Part shown: piece after piece, positions 1-11,649 of the stretch | Layout of the letters: every line of letters begins with the position of its first letter | Position numbering within the stretch: position 1 is the first letter of the stretch | Source: Hedera helix | Taxonomy: Eukaryota; Streptophyta; Magnoliopsida; Apiales; Araliaceae | Direction of reading: 5' to 3' | Assembly: GCA_947179155.2 (NCBI GenBank) | Contig: OX359283.1 | Span: 12,512,847 to 12,576,846, forward strand | DNA length: 64,000 bases | The notes under the pieces: model-generated | The model's input: the letters and a program-made list of their open reading frames with translations, nothing else | What the model was told of the DNA's origin: nothing | Databases searched by the model: none | Made by a program: the position numbers and the translations under genes

Positions 1-1485
1 TCCTAATCAACTAGTGTTGGTGAAATTAGGAGCTTAAACTAGATTACTATTGCATGAAATGACTACCATGAATGACCATTGGTGTGACATCCATCAAAGT
101 TGCTTGTAAGCAACTTTTGGATTGTAATTGAAGCCATAGGAAGTCCACACTCAACATTTCCATGTGGGGCCCCCTCAAAATTCGGTATTTGCAATTTATT
201 ACACCAATTTGGCTTTATTTTTATGTCCTATATCATTATATAAGCATTCATATATATATACACCAACATATGTATACATATTCACCTATACATGCACATT
301 GGGCTCCACTTTGGACCTTAGAATTAAATTATATTGGGCTCATTTATTTAATTTGTTTGGGCTCAATTTATTTATTACATTGGGCTAATATTAAATACCC
401 TATGTTACATTTAATTAAAACAAGCATTGAGCTTGATTAATTATTACATAGATCAATGTTTAAATTAAATTATATGGACTACTAGGTTAATTAATTTGAC
501 CTAGTTTAATACCTCAATTGGATTTGTAATATAATTCAATTAGACTTGCTATAATTATTTCTACCGTATTGAGTTACTTAATTAACTCATCCATAGTTAA
601 TTCATATCACTACCTTTCTTCCTCTAGCAATTAACCAATATTTGGTTAATTCTCTATTTTTCCTACCAACTAGGGTTATTCAATTAACCCTACATTAGTT
701 AATTCTCCACACTCAACAATATCTCCCAACACTTTGACCAACATTGGATTTTTAAGTGTTTGGGCTACATAGCTTACTTTGCATTGGGCTCTCTTATTTA
801 ATTACTTGGGCTACCCAACACAACTCTCATATCATTTATAACTTGGGCTTCGTAATTAATTTAATCGAACTATTACAATACTTGCCAACATAATTTAATT
901 GGACTTATATTAATTACCTCTTGGACTATTAATTAACATAACGTTTGGGCTTATTATTTAATTACTCACATTCATGCAAGTATTCCCATATTGGGCTTGT
1001 TTTAAATCCATTAATGGACTCTATACAATAACTTAATAATTAAGTTAATTACTTAATTAATTACTTTCCATTATTGTCATCCAAGACAATCATCCTAAAT
1101 TTTTCACAACTTTAACTCATACTAATATAATTAACCTAATTATTTATATTTCATGACTTCATGCTTAAATTAATTAATTTATTAGTTTAATTGAGTATTT
1201 AATTTACTCATATACTTGTTTGGCTAACAAGCACACTTTAGGTATATATATGTATATCAATATAACCGCATTCACTTCTCAATTAAATTTATTTCCTTAA
1301 TAAATTCTCTACATGCATCATTACAATAGTTCCACATTTAATTTCTAACAAATAAATTATGTTAAAAAAAATGTTCACCCATTTTCTACATATCTTACTT
1401 CTCAAATTCTAGGTTTTAAACATTAACCTTTAATTAAATCAATTAAGATATTATTTAAAATCTTGGAAATATCTAGGGTATTACA
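1..1485 (-). mobile_element. Partial LTR, right end of a Ty3/gypsy insertion
   Basis: The segment stops at 1485 in TATTACA and is joined directly to sequence that belongs inside another LTR (compare 14562 onward), so it is the right terminus of an insertion whose left end lies before the window. The first ~600 bases match 41870-42450, for example the shared ATTGGGCTCCACTTTGGAC. The same 3784-bp LTR family is therefore likely, in minus orientation. No coding region is seen; short reading frames here are AT-rich chance frames. Whether this is a solo LTR or one end of a full element cannot be told. Confidence 0.6.
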
Positions 1486-2749
1486 TTTACTACTAGTCCC
1501 AAGGTTCGAAACCTTAACAAAAATACATCACGAGTCAAATCAAATGTGACAGGGTTCGTGTTACATCATAATAGTTCACAAAAAAAAAAAAAAAAAATTA
1601 ACTTAGGCAATTAACATTTCAAATGCATTTAGGGTTTTAGCTTCCCCTTGCCTTTATCTCACATGGAGCTCTCAGGTTTTGCTGCAATAAGTATCATGAC
1701 ATAGCAAGGATGAGCAACTAGCTTACTCAACAAGTTTTAATAAACAATGCATAAAATATGCCATGGTAGAATAAGAATTGAATGATTCAAAAGATTCTGA
1801 AATAACGCATCAATAGTATAATCAAAACTTGAACAACAAATGATAGTTTGATTATTTAAATACCGAGAGGTCAAATAGACCATGAACTTCTGCTTTAAAG
1901 AATCAGTCGCTTGACTTATCCCCTTAGGTTATATTCTTTAAACGATACTTAAAAGGATTAGCCTCGCGTACCCTATGTGTATGCATAACATTTAGTTCTG
2001 TTTGTATCGTGTATTCGATACTTAGGTTATTTCCCCAAAATTTGGGTTGTTCTGCTCAGTCTTAGAATCTGTACCTCTATGGTTTGGATAGCTCGTACAA
2101 TTTCACATGTAAATGTCTAGCCGAACAAATGGCATAGACGACTCTTTCAATTTCAATTTAATCTCTAGTCGAATAATTGGCATAGACATATTCCTTTAAA
2201 CAGTTCTTATTAAGAACATGACTTTCAAATGCACATGCATGCGAATAACAACAATTCATATTATATGGAATAATTATCCGTAATTAATCCAGTTTGAACA
2301 ATAGAACAATTCTAGGTTTAACAATAACTTGCACAATGAAACAATTTAAATTTAAGTTATTTGCTCAAAATAAACTTGAGTACTGTTAGAAAACTTGCAT
2401 GATAGTCGAATTATTGCTATCTTGCGTAATAAATTCTCTTTCGAAAGTCCTAACATTAATACGTTGGCCTATTGATTAGTACGACACATAATTTTTTATT
2501 TAAACAATTAAGTTTATTATCATCTAATTACCAAGAATTATCATCTAGTACAACTCATTGTTTAACTGTACCCAACCGCTTACCTGATTCCAAGTAATTA
2601 CCTAACTGACAAATATTACCTTTCTCTAAGCAATATAAATTTCAAACATCATTCGTATAATCGTTTAACAATTTATTATAATTGTTTTGGTACTTCATTT
2701 ATTATCATTATTGTAATAACTGATAACCCTCCTTAATTATCGTTGCGCA

Positions 2750-3450
2750 ATAATTAATTATTCATGTGTCAATAATCCTTTTTATTTATCATTAATCCTC
2801 AATTAATTGATAAATAATCAACTTACTTATTTTCATATTCTTTAATTATAATTTAACATAAATTAAATAATAATAAATCAATTAATTATCCTTACCTATT
2901 ATTTAATCTTAATTAAATAATAAATAATTAATTTATTAATTTAATCCTCATTTAATTATTATTTAATGTTAATTAAGTAATAATTAATTAATCAATTACC
3001 ATTACTTATTATTTAATCTTAATTAAATAACAAATAATTAATCCTCCTTTAATTCTTATTTAATGTTCCTTAAATAATAATTAGTTTCTTAATTATCCTT
3101 ATTTATTATTTAAATAATAAATAATTAATTTATAAATTTTATCTTTCTTTAATTGTTATTTAATATTAATTAAATAATAACCAGTTAATTACTTATCTTT
3201 ATTTACTATTTAATTCTCAATTAAATAATAAATAATTTATTTATTTACTTTATCTTTCTTATATTATTATTAAATACTTAAATCACATATTTAATATTTA
3301 ATAATAATTTATTAGTAATTTTAACTAATTAAAAGTTAATTAGTGTACTCTTTACACCTTAAATACTATTAAAAATAATGAATTTCACAATTAATCTTAC
3401 TTACTATTTAATATTACTTAAATAATAAGTAATTAGCAGTTTTATGATTT
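2750..3450. repeat. AT-rich imperfect tandem repeats within LTR
   Basis: Units of roughly 75-130 bases built from TTATTTAATCTTAATTAA and its near-palindromic partner AAATAATAAATAATTAA recur several times. The paired 5' LTR holds the same array at 14680-15250, so it is part of the LTR and was not acquired later. Nothing coding is present. Confidence 0.8.
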
Positions 3451-5386
3451 TTCAAAAATTTAAAATATTAATTTATTATTTTTCCTTTAGTTAGTAAGGT
3501 TTAATCACATTTTAATTATAGAAATTACCAAATGACACGCAAAAAATACAAACACTTTTATAAAATTGTACACGAAAAATCAAGCAACTTCCGTCAAGGA
3601 CACATCGCCGGAACCGGTCGCTGGTTCACAGGAAAAAAAAAACCCCGACAGTAGCTTTGGAATTTTTTCAGAATCTGCCCAGCTTTTGGGTCTTGGGAAA
3701 AAATCTTAATAACTTGAGTTTTATACCTCCTATGGAGCTCTACTAGGTATCGATGCAATTGCGACTTCCCAAACTACAATTTTTTGGGCTCAAACATCAT
3801 TTTTGGATAAGTCTTGGTTTCAGAAATTTGGCTAAAAGTGGATTGTTCATGCAAGATCTTGGACAGTGAGGTGTGTTTGGTCAAACATGCATAACTTGCT
3901 CATTTTAACACATTTTTGGATGATTCCATAGGGGGTTTGGTTCATAACTTACACATCTAGCATTTCAGGAAAGAAAATCACATAAATCATGTATAGATTT
4001 CAAAATGTGATGCTAAGACTAAACATGCAAATTTTGTTCGTCGGTAAAAAATGATTTCAATGGTTTTCACCAAACTTTTTGACATTAACGCATATAAATA
4101 CAAGATCTAAACCCATGGAGCTCTATTTTAACATGTTTATGACATTTCTAACCAAAAAGATTTTCAAAGTTAGAAATCAAGCATAACAAGAACATAATGG
4201 ATAAAAGGAAGCATAAACTTAGGTTTTTATGATGATACTACCTTATGCTCTTGGATGCTTGCTTCCGTAGCCTTCCAAAGTAGTTAGTGTATCCAAATGT
4301 CATCAAAGAAATCCTTCTCTTCTCCCTTGAGCACTACCGTCCTCTCTCCCTCTTTGGCTCCCAAGGTATTTTGCTTCTCAAGGTTTTTCTCTCAAACTTT
4401 CTAGGACTTAAGAAATGTAAGTGTTCTCAATTAAAATGACTAAGCAATGTAGTATACTAGCAAAATGTATAGATATAAAACATATATCTATACATCTATC
4501 CCATCATGAAGCTAAAAGACTAAACTTGCTTAAGGTGACTCATGTGACCCCCTTAGGAGCCTACTTATCAAGTCTACTTCTCACATTATCCTACACAAGC
4601 TAGGATATTAATAAAAAATGAGAAGCAAAGATACTCCCTCTCTCCTCTCTACTCCCTTTTTTGCCGGCAATTTGAAAGGAAATTGTCCCATTTTGTTTGC
4701 CCCTTTTTAATTGTTAACCTTAGTTAAATAAGTTACACAATTATTTATCAAGTGGATCAATGATTGGACCACATTAAATAACCAATTGGGCTTGCTATTA
4801 AATGTTTAGACTACTTATTAACAATGTCTATTAAAGGTAACATTGGATACATTTATTATGTCTCATGTTGTCTCATTAATTTGTCACACTGTTAATTACT
4901 AAGTCTATGATCCAATAAATGATTGGGGTTAGCTAATTAATTAAAAGGGCTAGTCAATTAGTAATTAATTAGTAATTGGACTATTAAATATTATTATTAG
5001 TATCTCACCTTGTCTTCATTAATTAATACTCATATTAATTAATTTATAAAAGTTAATTCACTTACTATATGTGAGGATCCGAATTTTCAGGATTTTCTTA
5101 ATAATATTAAATGAGAATTTAATTGATAAAATTATCAAGGTTGTTTAAATTAATTATTATTTTATGTGATTTAAGGTATGCGATGAGATTTAATTAGTAA
5201 ATTAAATCTGTACAGAGATCATGACGAATTGAGTTAATTTAAAATAATTAGAAAGTAAATAAATTGTTTAAAAACAATTTATGAAGAATAAGAGAAATTT
5301 CTTGTAAAGGCACAATAAAATTATTATGGAAATACGAAAATTATATTTAAATGGTGTTATGTGGTAATGTGAAATATATGATTTAG

Positions 5387-5387
<1 letters not shown>

Positions 5388-5428
<41 letters not shown>
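5388..5428. repeat. (TG)n microsatellite in solo LTR
   Basis: About 20 TG units. The homologous place in the related LTR (26100-26125, opposite strand) carries a TA-type repeat instead. Confidence 0.95.
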
Positions 5429-5431
<3 letters not shown>

Positions 5432-6189
5432 AATGTGCATGTTTAATTGATAATTATAAATTTTATTAATTATGGAAATTAAGGAATTAATAATTAAATT
5501 AATCAGAAAATTTATGAAAAGTTAATGAGGAATTTAGTAAAATTAGAAACATTGATTTAGACATTATGGTGAAGGTTTAGACATTATTTAAGAGTAGGAA
5601 AGAATTTTATAAATTATATACTAATAAAGTATATAATTTATATAAGAAAATTTAAGTAAAAGAGTAATGGAAAAATAATTATATAAATTATATAAGAATT
5701 ATTATATAATTTATATAAGAAGATTAAATTAATGAAAGGATTAATAAATGTATAATTATTGATTATGCAATTAATTGATGATTATAGAGGAATTTAAGAA
5801 ATTATTTAAGAAAGGAGAATGTAAATATATAAATTATATAATATTAAATTATATAATTTATATATAAAGAAATTAATGTTAAATGATAAAGAAATGGGAA
5901 AATAAATGAGGAAAAAAGAATATTTTAAATTATTAAAAATTATGTTTATGTATAATGGAATTATTATGACTTTTATGAGGAATAATATTTCAGAAACATG
6001 AACATGTTAGGGTAACATGTTGTTCAAGTAATGAAGTGAAAAATTATGAAAAATAATTTTTATAAGTTATATGAATTATTTTATGATTTTTGGATGTATA
6101 TCTATGAATTTTATGATTTTTGGAGTAGTTTTGTAGTCAAAATTGTGAATAAATTTTGGTATTTTGGGAAAAAAGTTGGTCTACTGTTG

Positions 6190-6500
6190 CTGCGAAAACA
6201 TGAAGAAGAAAAAGTTGGCTGTTGTTGCGCGACAGCCATTTTTTTTCCAGAAGCGAGTAGAAAACGGCGGCGTTTTGGGCGCTGAGGGGAGGCAGGCCGT
6301 GCCATGCGCGGAAGCAAATTTTTCGCCACGCCAAACGACACCATTTGGCGTAGGCGGAGCCAGGGAAAAAGGTTGTTACGCCATGCGCGACCGAGTTTTA
6401 GGAGGAGAAATGACGATTATGCCCTTGGCCTTTTCAATTAATACCGACCGTGTCCTTTGATCACGAAAATTACGGTTTTGCCCCTGGACTTTTCGGGAAA
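6190..6500 (+). promoter_or_regulatory. GC-rich island in the LTR, possible promoter region
   Basis: This GC-rich stretch sits in an otherwise AT-rich LTR. It has an AAAACGGCGGCGTTTT near-palindrome at about 6249 and a second motif, CCAAACGACACCATTTGG, near 6331. Both are kept in the sister LTR at 24480-24690. Reading frames open on both strands here only because GC-rich DNA lacks stop codons; neither looks like protein. Promoter function is an inference. Confidence 0.4.
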
Positions 6501-8155
6501 TTCTGGTTGAGTCCCTAAGGGCGCAAAAATTACCAAAATGCCCCAAAAATTTATTTTTAATTGAAATAAATGTTTAAAAATTATTTAAAAATCATAGAAA
6601 ATTATAGAAAAATACTAAAAATATAGAAATGATGTTTGGGTATTAAATTTAACATTTTTGTAAAAATATTAAATATTGAGGATTAATATTTAAATATTTT
6701 AAATATTAATCTATTAAATTTAAAGGTTAGAAAATGGTTAAATAAAATTTTTGGACAACCAAATATACTAAATTGTATACGGTGAGCCGGGTTGTCCGCA
6801 TTTAAGGTGTTTTATATTAAGTTAAATGAATATTTTTAAGAAACGAGGTTAATATAATTAACCTTATTATTTAATAATTGACCTGGTACCCTAAAATAAA
6901 TCGTCGGGTAGGGTTAATTACATTAAAAATGATATTAATTTATTAAATTAATATCATGAGAGGATAAATAATTATTATTTCATTATTTTATGATCATAGG
7001 TTGTACGAGAAGCATTATAGAAGGGTATTTATTAATTAATTCCAAATTCCAGGTAAGTTCTTCAGTTCTTTAATGTTAAATGTTGTCTGTTATGATATGT
7101 TAATACTTGTTTAAATGGATATAAGTTAGGTGTTATGTGATCTGTGAAAAATATGATAACTATGTGTACTTTGTGCAATGATGTGAGATATATTGCTATA
7201 GTTGAAGCACAACACATGATGTATGACACACACCGAGCATGTTAAGGTATGTGTTACGTGAAGCATGAAATGTGTTAACTGTTGAACTTGCCGAGCCGTT
7301 GTGCTCATTACTTGCTTAATATACATTTTTGCAGGAAAGAAATAAATTTCAAAATATTAGATTATGTAGAGACGAATTATCATAGAAGGTGGTGAATGTT
7401 ATTATTATTATATTTTTATATTATAATGCAATGTGGATATTTTGTCAAGGTTACATTGATGTTTTGTATGTGCCTATAAATTGGATCCGGATAGGACGAG
7501 CAAAGTTAAATTATGAACTGTAATTGTACAAGATAGATGTTATGACAGAGATTATTAGAAGTTTAATTATGATTTATGAAACAAAGAACATTGGTATATG
7601 AATGATATTAAATTTTGAATGTTGAGTTTTATGACACTGGTAAAAGAAAAGAATAAGTAAAGGTTGCGATCTAGGGACTAGGATCAGGAAGTTAGATTAT
7701 TAAATATTTAAATATTTTAATACAATGATTGAATTGAAAGAGAAAAGAAAAATTTATACCGAAAATTTGGTAATTGTTGATTTATAATATCAATTAAGGG
7801 ATCAATTAAGGTAATTAAAGATTTATTAACGGACCGAAATTTGGACGTTATGAAGATAATGTATAATAAATACGAAATTTAAGGAAATAAAGTTGGTTAA
7901 ATTTCGGGGTCGTTACACTAGATTCAATAAAATTGAATATTTAATTATTAAACACTTTATCACTTTTCTTGATATTAAAACTTTAGGGTTTGTTCACTAA
8001 TTTAATTAAACCATTAGTGACTCACTTTAATTCACTCAAGAAATTAATCACGTTATCACTTAATCGCATAATCAAATAATCACACAAAACTACTTATCAG
8101 AAATTAAATACTATATTAAATTAATAATAATGTTTAAAAATTCTAGGACATTACA

Positions 8156-8179
8156 TTCTCCACCCCCCCCCCCCCCCCC
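8156..8179 (-). other. Polypurine tract of element 1
   Basis: On the minus strand a run of 17 G followed by TGGAGAA lies directly before the 3' LTR (which starts TGTAATGTCC). This is the expected place of the plus-strand primer. The homopolymer is unusually pure. Confidence 0.8.
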
Positions 8180-8189
8180 AATAAGAATT

Positions 8190-8913
8190 CTGTCCCCAGA
8201 ATTACAAAATAAGTTACCCAAAAAGATGCAGGTAACTCTTTCATCTTTTCTTCAAGTTCCCATGTAGCTTCCTCGACTGTGTGATTCCTCCATAGCACCT
8301 TGACGGAATGAATGATTTTATTCCTCAGCGTCTGCTCTTTCCTATCGAGTATCTGGACAAAAACTTTTTTGCAGGATAAATCTTTTTCTACTTAAATTGG
8401 TTCATAGGAGATCACGTGTTTATAGTCGGGTTTATATGGCCGCAACACTGAGACGTGAAACACGTTGTGAATGTGTTCAAACTCAAGAGGTAAGGCTACC
8501 TCGTATGCTACTTCACCTACCCTTTGAAGGATTTCGAATGGTCCTATGAACCTGGGACTTAATTTTTCCTTCTTTCCGAATTTGATTTTCCCATTCCAAG
8601 GAGATACCTTTAAAAATACAAAGCTGCCAACATCAAAATCTCTCTTCTGACGATGCATGTCAGCATACCTTTTCTGATGATCCTGAGCTACCACTAGATG
8701 AGCTCTTATTACCTTAACCACCTCTATGGTCTGCTGCACCAATTCAGGCCCCAACAGTCTCCGTTCGCCAACTTCATCCCAGCACAATGGTGTTCGACAT
8801 TTTCTTCCATATAATGCTTCGTATGGCAGCATGTCAATACTAGTATGATAACTGTTATTGTATGCGAACTCCACCAAAGGTAGATGGTCATCCCAAGTAC
8901 CTTTTAAGTCCAT
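8190..8913 (-). pseudogene. Element 1 integrase C-terminus and chromodomain
   Basis: On the minus strand an open frame from 8913 to 8392 holds the end of the integrase core (LPLVEFAYNNSYHTSI, then YGRKCRTPLCW) and the GPY/F module RFIGPFEILQRVGEVAYEV. One stop codon (8392-8394) follows. The same frame then runs on through a chromodomain-like tail, VKVLWRNHTVEEATWELEE, to the PPT. Chromodomains of this type tether integrase to chromatin marks and steer insertion. The arrangement is diagnostic of chromoviruses. The single in-frame stop would remove the chromodomain, so this copy is inactive unless read through. Confidence 0.87.
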
Positions 8914-9522
8914 GACAATTGCTCTCAGTATGTCTTCTAGTGTCTGGATCGTCCTCTCACTCTGCCCATCTGTCTACGAGTGACACACAGTACTCAATCT
9001 CAGTTGCGTCCCTAATCTTTCTTGTAACCCTCTCCAAAATATTGACGTGAAACTCGGATCTCTATCAGACACAATAGATACTGGTACTCCATGTCGTGAT
9101 ATTATTTCTTTTACATACAACTTTGCCTACTGCTCCAGAGCGTATTTGATTTTTATTGGTAGAAAATGTGTAGATTTTGCAGATGATCGACGATCACCTA
9201 GATCGCGTTGTATCCCTTGTGAGTGGTTAGAAGGCCCACCACAAAGTCCATCATGATGTGCACTCACTTATATTTTGGAATTTCTAATGGTTGCAACAGT
9301 CCACCCGGCTTTTGATGTTCTGTTTTAATCCTCTAACAAGTCAAACACCAGCTGACACACTCAACCACCTCCATTTTCATATTCGGCAACACAAAAATGT
9401 TGACGTAAATCCTGGTACATCTTTGTACTCCCAGGGTGTACCGAATACCTTGTACTATGAGCTTTTTGCAAAATTTCGTCCCTTATCTCTGGAATCGGTG
9501 GTACCCAAATTCTCTCTTCAAA
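8914..9522 (-). pseudogene. Element 1 integrase N-terminal and core region, decayed
   Basis: Translating the minus strand gives scattered recognisable pieces: HPGSTKMYQDLRQHF (zinc-binding HHCC region), a segment like FVVGLLTTHKGYNAI, and VIVDHLQN with the core Asp. Several stops interrupt it. Order and spacing fit an integrase between RNase H and the intact C-terminal part. Element 2 keeps the same segment at 32650-33170. Confidence 0.75.
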
Positions 9523-10348
9523 TCATACCAATATGGTGCTGTCAACTATGTACTTCAATTTTTCACCTTTCGAAAGTCTTTCTTTAATACGTATACATTT
9601 TGCATCCTGTTCCTGAGCCTCCTTTACTCGGTTCAGTAGGGTTGGGCTCGCTTCCACTGCAAACAGTATCTCGTTTGCCTCTTTTGGATATTCAACCTCT
9701 AATTCTAGTCTCTCCATCTTCTGAATGAGTTCCTCTTGTTTTGTTAGTATCATCAACTTTTCTCTACCTTTCCTACTTAGAGCATCTGCCATTGCATTTG
9801 CTTTACCAGGATGGTACAGAATTTCACAGTCATAGTCCTTTATTAATTCTAGCCACCATCGTTGCCTCATGTTCAGTTCCTTCTTGGGTGAAGATATATT
9901 TCAAACTCTTGTGGTCCATATATATCTTACACTTCTCACCATATAGATAATGCCTCCAAATCTTCAAGGCAAATACCATCGCTACTAGCTCCAAATCATG
10001 GGTCGGATACCCCTTCTCATAGTCCTTTAACTGCCTTGATGCGTTCGTAATAACTCTTCCGTGTTGTATCAGCACACAACCCAACCCCTTGTGTGACGCA
10101 TCACTGTACACCACAAACCCTCCTGTATCGTCTGGTAAGGCCAACACATGTGCTTCACTTAACCTCTTCTTTAGTTCCAAGAAACTCACTTTGCACTTCT
10201 CTGTCCATATAAATTTTACCGTCTTCCTCGTCAAATTGATTAGCGGAGTTGCTATCTTCGAAAAGTCATGAATGAACCTCATGTAGTACCCTACTAACCC
10301 CAGGAAACTCCTTATTTCTGTTGGTGTCATCAGTTGTTCCCAATTCAT
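9523..10348 (-). pseudogene. Element 1 RNase H and linker
   Basis: Two overlapping minus-strand frames cover this part. The first holds FVVYSDASHKGLGCVLIQ (first catalytic Asp), LELVAMVFALKIWRHYLYG (Glu region) and MDHKSLKYIF (Asp). The second starts in WWLELIKDYDCEILYHPG and has the usual ANAMADALSRK motif. The linker to integrase follows. A frameshift near 9850 separates the two, so no single frame encodes the domain. All residues expected of a Ty3/gypsy RNase H can be found across the two frames. Confidence 0.85.
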
Positions 10349-11104
10349 AACTGCTTCTACTTTAGTTGGATCTACTGAAACTCCATTTTTGTCGATTACG
10401 AGCCCTAGAAACTACACTATCTACAACCAAAATTCATACTTTGAGAACTTTGCATACATCTTCTCCTTCCTTAGTATCTCAAACACTATCCTTAGATGTT
10501 CCTTATGTTCCTCCTTCGTATTTGAATATACTAGTATATCATCAATGAACACGGTAATGAATTTGTCCAAGCACTGCTTGAACACCCTGTTCATCATATC
10601 CAGAAATGTTGCTGGTGCATTTGTTAACCCGAATGACATTACTAGAAACTCAAAGTACTCGTATCTGGTTCTAAATGCCATTTTAGGTATGTCTTCTCTC
10701 CACACCTTCAGCTGATGATAACTCGTTCTCAAATCTATCTTCAAAAAGTACATTGTTCCCTTAAGTTGATCAAATAGATCATTAATTCTGGGTAGCGGGT
10801 ATCTATTCTTAATTGTAACCTTGTTCAACTCTCAATAGTCGATACAAAGTCTTAGGGATCCGTCTTTTTTCTTCACAAATAATACTGGTGCTCCCCATAG
10901 GGACACGGTCGGCTGAATGTATCCCTTATCTAATAACTCTTGTAGTTGTATCATTAACTCCTTCAACTCCACCAGTGCCATTATGTATGGTGCTTTCGAG
11001 ATCAGTGTTGTTCCTAGCGCCAAGTCGATCACAAACTCTACATTTCTATCTGGTGGCATACCCGGTAATTCATCTGGAAAGGTGTCTGAGAATTTGTGTA
11101 CCAC
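10349..11104 (-). pseudogene. Element 1 reverse transcriptase
   Basis: The minus strand encodes LPGMPPDRNVEFVIDL, GYIQPTVSLWGAPVLFVKKK, LRLCIDY, a stop, then YPLPRINDLFDQL, IDLRTSYHQL, FGLTNAPATF and the catalytic FIDDIL. This is the full series of Ty3/gypsy RT blocks. Stops after CIDY and after YEFWL break the frame. The intact middle section (10421-10828, 135 codons) shows the decay is modest. The closest relative here is the piece at 36821-37145. Confidence 0.88.
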
Positions 11105-11649
11105 AGGTATCTAACCCATCTCACCCTCTACTCTACGAGTATCAATCACGTAAGCCATATATCCTATACATCATTTTCTCAACAGTCTCTTCGCTTGCAT
11201 CATCGTCAGACAATGAGATTGTCTCGATGATTTACTCCCATAAAACACTACATTTGACATAATCGGAGTCTTCAGGCTTAAACTTTTCTTTTGGCAGTCA
11301 TTCACTACCCCATGATGTGATAACCAGTCCATGCTAAGAACGACATCGAATTCTCCCAATCGAATTAGGATAAGATTTATTCCAAGATTATAACCTCCCA
11401 ATTTAACCCAATAATTCCTATAAACGTACTCTATGGGAATGATTTCCTTGTTGCTACTTCTACATTCAAAGGATTCTCTAGTTTTACTCAGGGTAGTTCT
11501 AATCTTTTAGCAAAATCCTTAGATATAAAAGAACAGGTAGTGCCCGAATCAAATAATACATAAGCATTAATATTATTGATCGGAAGAATACTTGACACGA
11601 CATCTTTCTATTCTACAGCATCATAAGCTATCATGTTGAAGGTGCGTGC
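11105..11649 (-). pseudogene. Element 1 aspartic protease
   Basis: Near 11540-11590 the minus strand reads NNINAYVLFDSGTTCSFIS, with the retropepsin active-site triad DSG intact. Downstream, LSMDWLSHHGVV matches the conserved second half of plant retrotransposon proteases. Stops lie between the two halves. The protease sits between gag and RT as in all Ty3/gypsy elements. Confidence 0.82.

Larger units (their letters stand above)
5070..7917 (+). mobile_element. Solo LTR, 2848 bp, nested in the 3' LTR of element 1
   Basis: It starts TGTGAGGATCCG and ends GGGGTCGTTACA. It is flanked by CTATA (5065-5069) and CTAGA (7918-7922), a 5-bp target duplication with one later change. The empty site is visible in the other LTR near 16905. 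A related copy lies in reverse at 23099-26445. No internal region, PBS or PPT accompanies it, so it is a solo LTR left by LTR-LTR recombination. It holds a (TG)n tract and a GC-rich island. Confidence 0.92.
1486..8155 (-). repeat. 3' LTR of element 1, interrupted
   Basis: 1486-5069 plus 7923-8155 align with 14562-17139 along their whole length. The first ~130 bases, expected to begin TGTGACACTCCC, are cut off by the insertion ending at 1485. A solo LTR at 5070-7917 splits the copy near its canonical 5' end. Removing it restores the continuous sequence seen at 16890-16925. The LTR ends in TTACA at 8155 against the polypurine tract. Confidence 0.9.

Noticed and set aside
162..440. 92-codon and overlapping 74-codon frames
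   Set aside because: Lie in an LTR, are AT-driven, and the homologous LTR at 42100 breaks them.
6046..6460. Four overlapping frames on both strands
   Set aside because: All fall in the GC-rich island of a solo LTR; openness on both strands reflects base composition.
10888..11262. Plus-strand 124-codon frame
   Set aside because: Antisense shadow of the element 1 RT and protease.
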